41,791 nucleotides of DNA from Piscinibacter sp. (GTDB lineage: Bacteria; Pseudomonadota; Gammaproteobacteria; Burkholderiales; Burkholderiaceae_C). Shown piece after piece: positions 31,092 to 37,719 of this stretch. The stretch spans positions 1 through 41,791 of the forward strand of contig JAHBZL010000043.1 of NCBI GenBank assembly GCA_019635485.1, read 5' to 3'. The position numbers were made by a program, and so were the translations under genes. Numbering within the stretch: position 1 is the first letter of the stretch; each line of letters begins with the position of its first letter. The notes beneath the pieces were generated by a model. That model saw only the letters and a program-made list of their open reading frames with translations. It made no database searches and had not been told where the DNA came from.

Positions 31092-31395
31092 TGATGTGTC
31101 TTGTACCGTCGCTCGCTTGGCCGAACGACTGGTTGGTGTCCACGCTGTCGTTCGAGAGACTTGTTGCGAGCGGCTGCTACCAGTCTCAAGCAGGTACTCG
31201 GATGTCGAATGCAAATCGGCATGACTCTTGGCAGGGCGCGGTCCACGCCCTCCGCAGGCCACCCTCCCGCGCCGCTACCCACCCGGCTTCAGGTGTGACC
31301 GCAGCGCGTCTTCGCCCGAACCGCTGCTGACACCACGTTGTCAGCAGCCCCCGCGCAGCATGCGGGCTCCATCCACCGACCGACCGGAGCCCCCC
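31092..31395. other. Spacer after the NACHT gene, with composition boundary
   Basis: 304 bases with no supported gene. The first 120 or so keep the lower GC of the island. GAACGAC at 31123-31129 pairs with GTCGTTC at 31147-31153 and might form a transcript-end hairpin, though no T-run follows. From about 31215 the DNA returns to high GC and leads into the VOC gene promoter. No integrase, tRNA or obvious direct repeat marks the right edge. Confidence 0.5.
31323..31348. promoter_or_regulatory. Perfect inverted repeat upstream of the VOC/YafY operon
   Basis: GCTGCTGACA (31323-31332) and TGTCAGCAGC (31339-31348) are exact reverse complements across a 6-base spacer. The site ends 47 bases before the first VOC gene. 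Its TGACA-N6-TGTCA core has the form of a dimeric repressor operator. The YafY regulator encoded in the same operon is the likely binder. Confidence 0.6.
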
Positions 31396-31767
31396 ATGAC
31401 CCATGCCCTCGACTGGTTCGAAATCCCCGTGCAGGACCTGGAGCGCGCCCAGCGCTTCTACGAAACCATGCTGTCCACCACGCTGCGCCGCGAGGAGGTC
31501 GGCGGTTCGCCGCTGGCCGTGTTCCCGTACGCCGAGAGCGGCGTCGGCGGCTGCCTGATCGCCGGTCCCGGCGCGCCGGCGCCGAGCACCACCGGCACGC
31601 TGGTGTACCTGAACGCGGCGCCTTCGCTGGATGCCGCGCTGGCACGGGCCGAGGCCGCCGGCGGGCGCGTCGCGACGCCGAAGGTCAAGCTGCCCGGCGA
31701 GATGGGCGTGTTCGCCCACATCGTCGACAGCGAAGGCAATCGCGTCGGCCTGCACGCACAGGCGTAG
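31396..31767 (+). CDS. VOC family protein (glyoxalase/bleomycin-resistance fold)
   Basis: 123 aa. One VOC module: WFEIPVQDLERAQRFYETML at the N-terminal strand-helix, a middle GGCLIAGPG strand, and the closing GVFAHIVDSEGNRVGLHA. These supply the usual beta-alpha-beta-beta-beta unit. Metal ligands are not obvious at the first strand, where Glu9 takes the common His place, so activity is uncertain. The protein resembles predicted lactoylglutathione-lyase-like enzymes. It starts the operon that continues with a second VOC gene and a YafY regulator; the gap is 31 bases. Confidence 0.88.
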   Translation: MTHALDWFEIPVQDLERAQRFYETMLSTTLRREEVGGSPLAVFPYAESGVGGCLIAGPGAPAPSTTGTLVYLNAAPSLDAALARAEAAGGRVATPKVKLPGEMGVFAHIVDSEGNRVGLHAQA

Positions 31768-31798
31768 CATCGGTCCGGCCGCCCCGAGGAGAGCCACC

Positions 31799-32188
31799 AT
31801 GCGCTTCGGCTACACCATCGTCTACGTCGCCGATCCGGCGCGCTCGCTCGATTTCTTCGAGCGGGCGTTCGGGCTGGCGCGGCGCTTCCTGCACGAGTCC
31901 GGCGACTACGGCGAGCTCGAGACCGGGAGCACGGCACTGGCCTTCGCGCGCCATGCCGTGGCGCGCGACAACCTCGGCGTCGACTACCTCGCCGCCGACA
32001 CGTCGATGCGCCCGCTCGGCATGGAGATCGGCCTGCTGACCGACGACGTCGCCGCGGCCTGCGAGCGCGCCGTCGGCGCCGGCGCGACGTTGCTGAAGGC
32101 CCCCTCCGTCAAGCCCTGGGGCCAGACCGTGGCCTACCTGCGCTGCCCCGACGGCACGCTGGTCGAGGTCTGCACGCCGATCGGCTGA
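31799..32188 (+). CDS. Second VOC family protein
   Basis: 129 aa. One VOC module with FGYTIVYVADPARSLDFFERAFG at the start (key positions 3-25), then GELETGSTALAFA, MEIGLLTDDVAAAC and the closing TVAYLRCPDGTLVEVCTP. A GAGGAGAG site lies directly upstream. It is a different subfamily from the preceding VOC protein, with little identity, so this is not a recent duplication. Possible roles are detoxification of an electrophile or ring-cleavage chemistry. It is followed after 9 bases by the YafY gene. Confidence 0.88.
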   Translation: MRFGYTIVYVADPARSLDFFERAFGLARRFLHESGDYGELETGSTALAFARHAVARDNLGVDYLAADTSMRPLGMEIGLLTDDVAAACERAVGAGATLLKAPSVKPWGQTVAYLRCPDGTLVEVCTPIG

Positions 32189-32197
32189 CCCGCCGCG

Positions 32198-32908
32198 ATG
32201 CGCCGTGCCGAACGCCTGTTCCAGATCGTCCAGCTGATCCGCGGGCGGCGCCTGTCGACGGCGCGTTTCCTCGCCGAGCGGCTGGAGGTGTCCGAACGCA
32301 CCGTCTACCGGGACGTCGCGGACCTGATGGCGCAAGGCGTGCCGATCGAGGGCGAGGCCGGCGTCGGCTACCGCATGCACTCCGGCTTCGACCTGCCACC
32401 GCTGATGTTCACCAAGGACGAAGCCCGCGCCCTGGCCGCCGCCGTGCGCATCGCGCAGCCGCGCCTGGACAGCGACCTGGCCGCACAGGCCGACACCGCA
32501 CTGTCGAAGATCCTCGCCGTGCTGCCGGCCGAGGCGCGGGTGGCGGCCGAGAGCCTGGCGGTCTACGCGCCGCCGATCGGCCCGGACATGGCCACGCGCG
32601 AGCGCCTGTCCGCGCTGCGCCAGGCCACCGAGGCGCGCCGCCTCGTGCAGCTGAGCTACCGCGACCTGAAGGACCGCGTCAGCGAGCGCCGCGTGCGGCC
32701 GCTGGGCTGCTTCTACTGGAGCGAGGTCTGGACGCTGGCTGCGTGGTGCGAACTGCGCGAGGACTTCCGCAACTTCCGGGTCGACCGCATCGAACGGCTC
32801 GAGGTGCTCGAGGCGCGCTTCCGCGACGAGCCCGGGCGCACGCTGGCCGACCTGCTGCGCCTGGTCGAAGGCGAGATGGGCGAGCGCGACAGCAGCACCG
32901 ACGCCTGA
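32198..32908 (+). CDS. YafY/WYL-domain transcriptional regulator
   Basis: 236 aa. A DeoR-like helix-turn-helix is at 1-58 (RLFQIVQLIRGRRLSTARFLAE, then VSERTVYRDVADLMAQGVPIEG). The WYL domain (about 135-205) binds small ligands or nucleic acid in this family; here it holds SYRDLKDRVSERRVRPLGCFYW and RNFRVDRIERLEVL. It probably senses a compound handled by the VOC proteins and acts on the inverted repeat at 31323-31348. No WYL tripeptide is present in strict form; the equivalent is a diverged W-LAAW segment. Confidence 0.9.
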   Translation: MRRAERLFQIVQLIRGRRLSTARFLAERLEVSERTVYRDVADLMAQGVPIEGEAGVGYRMHSGFDLPPLMFTKDEARALAAAVRIAQPRLDSDLAAQADTALSKILAVLPAEARVAAESLAVYAPPIGPDMATRERLSALRQATEARRLVQLSYRDLKDRVSERRVRPLGCFYWSEVWTLAAWCELREDFRNFRVDRIERLEVLEARFRDEPGRTLADLLRLVEGEMGERDSSTDA

Positions 32909-32940
32909 ACCCGCGGTGCCGCTTCCCGGCGGCGGTTAGC

Positions 32941-33588
32941 ATGACGTTCATGCTGACCCTGCACTACTCCCCGAGCGACGCGAGCATGACCCCGCACATG
33001 GTGCTGGAGGAACTGGGCGTCCCGTTCGAACTGGCGCTGGTGGACCGTTCCCGCAACGCGCAGCGCTCCCCCGAGTACCTGAAGCTGAACCCGAACGGCA
33101 AGATCCCGGTGCTGGTGGACGACGGCCTGGTGCTGTACGAGACCGCCGCGATCGTGCTGCACCTGGCCGACCGGCACCCCCAGGCACGCCTGGTGCCGCC
33201 GCTGGGCACGCCGCAGCGCGGCGAGCTGTACAAGTGGCTGTTCTGGCTCGCCAACACGCTGCACGCGGAGATGGTGCTGTACTTCTATGCGGAGCGCTGG
33301 GCCGACACGCCCGAGGGCGCCGCGCAGGTCAAGGCCCACGCCGAGGCCCGCATCGCCGGCATGGTCGACCAGCTCGCGGCCCAGGTCGCGGCCAGCGGCG
33401 GCCCCTGGTTCCTGGGTGCGGACTACAGCGTGCTCGACCCCTACGTGCTGATGCTGGCGCGCTGGACGCGCCGCATGCAGCGCCCGGCGCGCATGCTGCC
33501 GGGCCTGCTGCCCTATCTGCAGCGCGTGCACGCGCGGCCGGCCGTGCAGCGTGCCTATGCGCGCGAGGAACTGGTCGAGCCGTTCTGA
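32941..33588 (+). CDS. Glutathione S-transferase family protein
   Basis: 215 aa from ATG 32941, or 212 from ATG 32950. The N-terminal thioredoxin-like half has LHYSPSDASMTPHMVLEELG, YLKLNPNGKIPVLVDDG and LYETAAIVLHLAD, which include the cis-Pro and glutathione-gamma-glutamyl site (E-T/S). The helical C-terminal half (about 90-205) ends with the usual helix pair. The position 32 bases behind the YafY gene suggests it could belong to the same detoxification operon. Its 3' end overlaps the opposing AraC gene by 34 bases. Confidence 0.88.
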   Translation: MTFMLTLHYSPSDASMTPHMVLEELGVPFELALVDRSRNAQRSPEYLKLNPNGKIPVLVDDGLVLYETAAIVLHLADRHPQARLVPPLGTPQRGELYKWLFWLANTLHAEMVLYFYAERWADTPEGAAQVKAHAEARIAGMVDQLAAQVAASGGPWFLGADYSVLDPYVLMLARWTRRMQRPARMLPGLLPYLQRVHARPAVQRAYAREELVEPF

Positions 33589-34487
33589 CCGCCGTCGGCG
33601 GCGGCGCGCCGCCAGTCGCGCGGCGTGCGGCCGAGCTTCTGCGTGAACAGCCGCGACAGCGACGAGGCGTTCGCGTAGCCGAGCGTCTCGGCGATCGTCT
33701 TCAGCGGCTCGCCGCGCCGCAGCGCGGCCCCGGCCAGCGCGAGGCGCCACTGCGCCAGGTAGTCGGCCGGCGTCTGGTCGAGCTCGGCGCGGAAGGCCGC
33801 GGCGAACGCGCTGCGCGACATGCCGGCGCACGCGGCCATCGATTCCAGCGTCCACGCCTCGCCCGGCCGCTCGTGCAGCGCCACCAGCGCGCGCGCCAGA
33901 CGCGGATGGGCCAGGCCGGCCAGCAGTCCGAGGCCGAGCCCGCCCTCGGCCGGATGGTCGAGCAGCCAGCGCAGCATCTGCAACAGCAGCACCTCGAACA
34001 GCCGGTCGACCAGCAGGCGCTGCCCGCAGCGCAGCCGCGTGCTCTCGGCAAACAGCAGCGCCAGCGAGTGGTCCAGCCCGCCGACCCGGCTGATCGGCAG
34101 CAGCACCACGGGCGGCAGCGCGCGTGCGATCGGGTGCTCGGTGCCGCCCTCGAAATCGAGCGTCGCGCAGGCGAACTCGGCACCGTCCTTCGGCGCGTTG
34201 TGGAAGTCGTGCGCCAGCGGCCGCGGGTAGAACAGCAGGCTCGGCTCGCGCACCTCGAGCCGGCGCGGCACGCCGTCGCGGCCGCGGTGCGTGACGACCA
34301 TCTCGCCCTCGCGCATCACGTGCAGGAAGCCGCGCCCGGGTTCGGCGGCGAAGCGCGTGACGCCGCACAGCGGGCCGGCGTGGAACAGGTGCGCACGGAC
34401 GCGGAAGCGCTCGAACAGCGCGGACAGCCGGTCGATCCCCGTGGCGGCCGGACCTGCCTGCAGATTGGACGATTCGGTTGATTTCAT
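33555..34487 (-). CDS. AraC family regulator with cupin-type sensor
   Basis: 310 aa. The N-terminal half (about 15-190) is the cupin_6-type sensor often found with AraC proteins: FHAGPLCGVTRFAAEPGRGFLHVM and SLLFYPRPLAHDFH. The C-terminal half has two helix-turn-helices (WTLESMAACAGMSRSAFAAAFR and PLKTIAETLGYANASSLSRLF) and the closing LGRTPRDWRR. It is divergent from an AhpD-like gene with 83 bases between, and a quasi-palindrome in that space is a likely target. Confidence 0.92.
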   Translation of the reverse strand: MKSTESSNLQAGPAATGIDRLSALFERFRVRAHLFHAGPLCGVTRFAAEPGRGFLHVMREGEMVVTHRGRDGVPRRLEVREPSLLFYPRPLAHDFHNAPKDGAEFACATLDFEGGTEHPIARALPPVVLLPISRVGGLDHSLALLFAESTRLRCGQRLLVDRLFEVLLLQMLRWLLDHPAEGGLGLGLLAGLAHPRLARALVALHERPGEAWTLESMAACAGMSRSAFAAAFRAELDQTPADYLAQWRLALAGAALRRGEPLKTIAETLGYANASSLSRLFTQKLGRTPRDWRRAAADGGQNGSTSSSRA

Positions 34488-34504
34488 GGACGGTACGGCA
34501 CGAA

Positions 34505-34520
34505 TGGTACAGAAGTGCCA
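34505..34520. promoter_or_regulatory. Quasi-palindromic site in the AraC/AhpD-like divergent promoter
   Basis: TGGTACAGAAGTGCCA is a 16-base palindrome with one mismatched pair (T versus C at the fourth position). A second GGTAC half is 14 bases to the left at 34492-34496. The site lies 18-33 bases before the AraC start and 51-66 bases before the AhpD-like start, a position from which the AraC protein could control both. Confidence 0.45.
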
Positions 34521-34570
34521 CCTACCCTGACGGGGTGCCGGTTGTTCGGCATGTCCACAGGAGATCCCTC

Positions 34571-35128
34571 ATGTCCCGCATCCTTCCCCTCGCTCCCGCC
34601 GACGCACCCGCCGGCTCCCGCCCGCTGCTCGACCAGGTGCAGGCCGCCTTCGGCGCGACGCCGGCGATGTTCCGCACCGTGGCCCACTCGCCGGCGACGC
34701 TGCAGGCGCTGTGGTCCTTCTTCGGCGCGCTCGGTGGCGGCTCGCTGCCGGCCAAGCTGGGCGAGCAGATCGCCGTCGCCGTGGCGGACCGCAACGGCTG
34801 CTCGTACTGCCTGGCCGCACACACCGCACTCGGCCGCAAGGCCGGCGCCAGCGCGGCCGAGATGAGCGCGGCGCAGCAGGGCGAATCGGCCGACCCGGCG
34901 ACCGCCGCGGCGCTGCGCTTCGCACTGCACATCGTCGAGGCTCGCGGCCAGGTCGGCGACGAGGACGTGCAGGCGCTGCGCCGGGCCGGCTTCGCCGACG
35001 GCGAGATCGTCGAGATCGTCGCCCACGTCGCGCTGAACCTGTTCACCAACTACGTCAACATCGCGTTCGACGTGCCGGTGGATTTCCCGGCGGTGCGCCT
35101 GACCCGCGCAGTAGCATCGGCGGCATGA
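34571..35128 (+). CDS. Carboxymuconolactone decarboxylase/AhpD-like protein
   Basis: 185 aa. All-helical AhpD-like fold with the redox motif NGCSYCLAAHT (Cys77-x-x-Cys80, His84), preceded by EQIAVAVADR. Proteins of this shape act as alkylhydroperoxidases or related redox enzymes. The divergent AraC regulator with a cupin sensor is a recurrent neighbour. GAGAT upstream gives a moderate ribosome site for ATG 34571. Its stop overlaps the next start as ATGA, so the small unknown downstream is probably a partner. Confidence 0.9.
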   Translation: MSRILPLAPADAPAGSRPLLDQVQAAFGATPAMFRTVAHSPATLQALWSFFGALGGGSLPAKLGEQIAVAVADRNGCSYCLAAHTALGRKAGASAAEMSAAQQGESADPATAAALRFALHIVEARGQVGDEDVQALRRAGFADGEIVEIVAHVALNLFTNYVNIAFDVPVDFPAVRLTRAVASAA

Positions 35129-35520
35129 GTGCCGCACGCCGCCCGAGTGCCGCGCTGCGCGAGTTCCTCGCCGCGCAGGGCATCGAGGCGGCGTCCACGC
35201 GGGCCGGAGAGCGGCCGCACAGCTGGCACGTGACCGGCCAGCGCTGGTGGCCGCTCGAACTGCCGGGCCGGGCCGCTCCGCTGCACGTCTGCCTGCCGGT
35301 GCAGGGAGACGTGCGGCAGACGCCGGACGGCGGCCTGCAGGCCGACTTCGCGCCGCCCGACGCGGACATGCTCGCCGAGGCGGCCGCCTTCGCGAACAGC
35401 CTGGTCGCGCATGGCCAGGTCGGCGCGCGTGGCAGCCCGCGCGGCGGCGCGAGCCACGAGATCGTCGTCGACCCGGACGGCCGCGAGCGCCTCGTGCGGC
35501 GTCGCTTCAGCGCGCGCTGA
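35125..35520 (+). CDS. Hypothetical protein coupled to the AhpD-like gene
   Basis: 131 aa, not recognised. It has no signal peptide, membrane segment or cysteine cluster. The middle alternates strands (SWHVTGQRWWPLEL, PLHVCLPVQGDV), and the C-terminal part is Arg/Gly-rich, ending VRRRFSAR. Coding is supported by strong third-position GC and the ATGA overlap with the AhpD-like gene. It overlaps the opposing metallopeptidase by 14 bases at the 3' end. No function is offered. Confidence 0.6.
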   Translation: MSAARRPSAALREFLAAQGIEAASTRAGERPHSWHVTGQRWWPLELPGRAAPLHVCLPVQGDVRQTPDGGLQADFAPPDADMLAEAAAFANSLVAHGQVGARGSPRGGASHEIVVDPDGRERLVRRRFSAR

Positions 35521-36934
35521 GCGCGCCGGGGTCGTCGTCCGGCGCCGGCCCGAATAGGTGGCAGGCACACAGGAAACGTGTGCGCTGCAGCACCTTCAGG
35601 CCGTCCACCTCGCGCACGACGTGCGTCGTGTGGTCGCGTGCAGGCGTGTTGCCGCGCGCCGTCGCGCCGCGCGGCACGGCGGCCGCGCCCGGCAGCGCGA
35701 TGCGCCGGTGCGCGAGCAGCGAGGCGACGAAGTCCTGGACTTCCTGGGCGGTGCCGTCCGCGCCGGGCGCCGACGCCCCCGCGCGCGATCCGGCCGGCGC
35801 CGCGTCGCCCGCGGGCTCCGGCGCCAGCGCCACCACGCCCTGCAGTTCCGGGTGCAGCGCGCCGAGCGCCACCGCCCGGGTCAGGCGCGCCCGCGGCGCC
35901 GCGGCACCAACGCGGGACGCTGCCACCGCCCGCGGCGGGTTCGGGTCGAGCACGATCGCGTGGCGCGCGAACGCGGCGCGCAGCGCCTCGCGCGTGGCGC
36001 TGCGGCGCCGCGCGGTCGGCGAGGCCATCATGCTGCGCCCCACCGAGAGGAAGAAGCGCGGCGTGGTCTCCGCGCTGCGCGCACCTTCGATCAGCAGCCG
36101 CCCCGCCAGGCGCGCCGCGCTGCGCAGCGCCGCCTCGCCGGGTTTCGCGGCGCCGGCGTAGAGGTTGGCGATCAGGTCCCAGAAGCAGCCGGTGAACACC
36201 ATGCCGAAGCTGTGCACCTCGTTGACCAGCACACCCGGCCCGCTGTCCATCGGCAGCGAGCCGGGGGTCTGGAAGCGGTGCGTGTTGAAGGCGCGGCGCG
36301 GCACCCCGGCGTTGTGGCCGGGAACGAGCCGGTTGATGCCGTGCGCCAGGTCCTCGCCGAAGCTTTCGACGAAGTTGCGCCCGCGCAGCGACGGCACCTG
36401 GGCCAGCAGGCGCTCGCGCGTCTGGCGGTCCTCCAGCACGGTCAGGATCGCGAGGCAGTCGCCGAAGGCCTCGTGGAAGGCGCCGACCTCCATGAAGTTG
36501 ACCTCGAAGTAGTCGGGCCGCACCGAATCGAGCAGCCCGTGGCCGACCTCGTGCGCGACGACCTCGGTGCTCGCCGCGGTGAAGTAGTCGGTGCCGCCGA
36601 CCCGCTGGTGGAAGAACGAGAAGCTGGTGCGGTCGTAGAACGCGTTCAGGTCCTCGCCGTCGTCGGTGCGCAGCGGCAGGCGCCGGCGACGCCCCTGCCA
36701 CTGGGTGTGCGTGCCGGCGCAGGCCTCCCACGCCCGCAGCGCGGCGATCGCGGCCTCGCGCGACTGCCAGAACAGGAACTGCGGCGTGAAGGGGTCGGCC
36801 GCGCCTTCCGGTTCGGGCCGCGGGTAGCTGAAGCCGGACCGGTCGGCGGGCCGTTCGGCGCGCTTGCGCTGCCGGCGCAGGGCCGGGGCGGCGCTCCCGG
36901 CGCGCGGGTCGTTCGGGATGTAGTGGATCACCAC
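35507..36934 (-). CDS. Cytosolic thermolysin-like (gluzincin) metallopeptidase
   Basis: 475 aa. The zinc site is clear: HEVGH (128-132) followed by Glu155 in GAFHEAFGD, the pattern of thermolysin-type enzymes, where the third ligand sits in an NExxSD-like motif. No signal peptide or propeptide can be seen, unusual for this class, so the protein should stay in the cytosol or leave by another route. Residues 1-50 are basic and low-complexity. The C-terminal third (about 335-475) is Ala/Pro-rich with no assigned domain. It is convergent with the small unknown gene. It could be a housekeeping or toxin-processing protease; the substrate is unknown. Confidence 0.75.
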   Translation of the reverse strand: MVIHYIPNDPRAGSAAPALRRQRKRAERPADRSGFSYPRPEPEGAADPFTPQFLFWQSREAAIAALRAWEACAGTHTQWQGRRRRLPLRTDDGEDLNAFYDRTSFSFFHQRVGGTDYFTAASTEVVAHEVGHGLLDSVRPDYFEVNFMEVGAFHEAFGDCLAILTVLEDRQTRERLLAQVPSLRGRNFVESFGEDLAHGINRLVPGHNAGVPRRAFNTHRFQTPGSLPMDSGPGVLVNEVHSFGMVFTGCFWDLIANLYAGAAKPGEAALRSAARLAGRLLIEGARSAETTPRFFLSVGRSMMASPTARRRSATREALRAAFARHAIVLDPNPPRAVAASRVGAAAPRARLTRAVALGALHPELQGVVALAPEPAGDAAPAGSRAGASAPGADGTAQEVQDFVASLLAHRRIALPGAAAVPRGATARGNTPARDHTTHVVREVDGLKVLQRTRFLCACHLFGPAPDDDPGALSAR

Positions 36935-37033
36935 GGCGGCCTCCTTCCTGCTCGCGGCATCGCGCCGCGTGTGCAGGTTAGGCCGCCGCGGCCGGGCGCG
37001 GCATCCCTAGGCGGGAGGCGGGCGCCCGGCCGG

Positions 37034-37255
37034 TCAGCGGTTCTTGCGGTTCTCGTGGCCGATCACGCCGCCGACCACCGCGCCGCCGACGGTGCCGGCC
37101 GTGCTGCCGCCGGTCAGCACCGAGCCGGCCACGCCGCCGACGGCGGCGCCGACCGCGGTGTCGCGGGTCTGCGGCGACATGCTGCCGCAGGCGCCCAGCG
37201 CGAGGGTGGACAGGGCGAGCGTCGTGGCGGCGGCGAGGCGGGTCATCGGGTTCAT
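37034..37255 (-). CDS. Glycine-zipper lipoprotein
   Basis: 73 aa. A lipoprotein signal with LGAC (Cys23) is followed by a short linker and a glycine-zipper helix pair: VGAAVGGVAGSVL and GTVGGAVVGGVIG. It resembles OsmB/SlyB-type small lipoproteins, which pack in or at the outer membrane and often rise in envelope stress. AGGAG seven bases before the ATG at 37255 fixes the start. The tail HENRKNR is positively charged. A 20-base inverted repeat lies 83-102 bases upstream. Confidence 0.85.
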   Translation of the reverse strand: MNPMTRLAAATTLALSTLALGACGSMSPQTRDTAVGAAVGGVAGSVLTGGSTAGTVGGAVVGGVIGHENRKNR

Positions 37256-37337
37256 CGTGGGCTCCTGGCATGGTGAGGTGATGCCCACAGCATCGGCGCC
37301 GCGCCGCGCCGACACCATCGTCCGACGCCGCGCCGGA

Positions 37338-37357
37338 CTGTCGGACGGGTCCGACAG
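37338..37357. promoter_or_regulatory. Perfect 9-bp inverted repeat between DUF1992 and lipoprotein genes
   Basis: CTGTCGGAC (37338-37346) and GTCCGACAG (37349-37357) are exact reverse complements separated by GG. The site is 20 bases beyond the DUF1992 stop and 83 bases upstream of the lipoprotein start. No T-run follows, so an operator for the stress-type lipoprotein is as likely as a terminator. Confidence 0.45.
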
Positions 37358-37376
37358 CGTGCCCGCGCGCCGGGTG

Positions 37377-37709
37377 TCAGAGCGTGCCCGTCACGCGCAG
37401 CCGCTCCAGGCGCAGCGCGACGATCTGCTGCAGGTCGGCCAGGCGGCGCCGCAGCGGCAGCGCCTCGGCCTCGTCGCTGCAGGCCGCGATCGCGCTGCGC
37501 AGTTGCGCGCACTCGTGCAGCTGCAGCACCTCCTGCGGCACGTAGCCCGCCTCCTTGAGGATGCGGAACGGCAGGCGCAGCTCGACCGGCGTCTCGTCCC
37601 AGCCGTCGTCCAGCGCGAGCGGCTTGCCCCAGCTCGGCGCGGCACGCAACTCGCCGCTGGCCAGGCTGTCCCGCAAGCTCTGCGCGATCTGTTCGTCCAA
37701 GGTCGGCAT
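37377..37709 (-). CDS. DUF1992 (DnaJ-homologue subfamily C member 28-like) protein
   Basis: 110 aa. It matches DUF1992, the conserved block of DnaJC28-like proteins: EQIAQSLRDSLASGELRAAP, WGKPLALDDGW and LPFRILKEAGYVP, then a helical C-terminal half. There is no J domain, as is usual for bacterial members. The role is unknown. It lies 10 bases after the TTC38-like gene and is probably co-transcribed with it. Confidence 0.85.
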   Translation of the reverse strand: MPTLDEQIAQSLRDSLASGELRAAPSWGKPLALDDGWDETPVELRLPFRILKEAGYVPQEVLQLHECAQLRSAIAACSDEAEALPLRRRLADLQQIVALRLERLRVTGTL

Positions 37710-37719
37710 GCCCAGCTCC

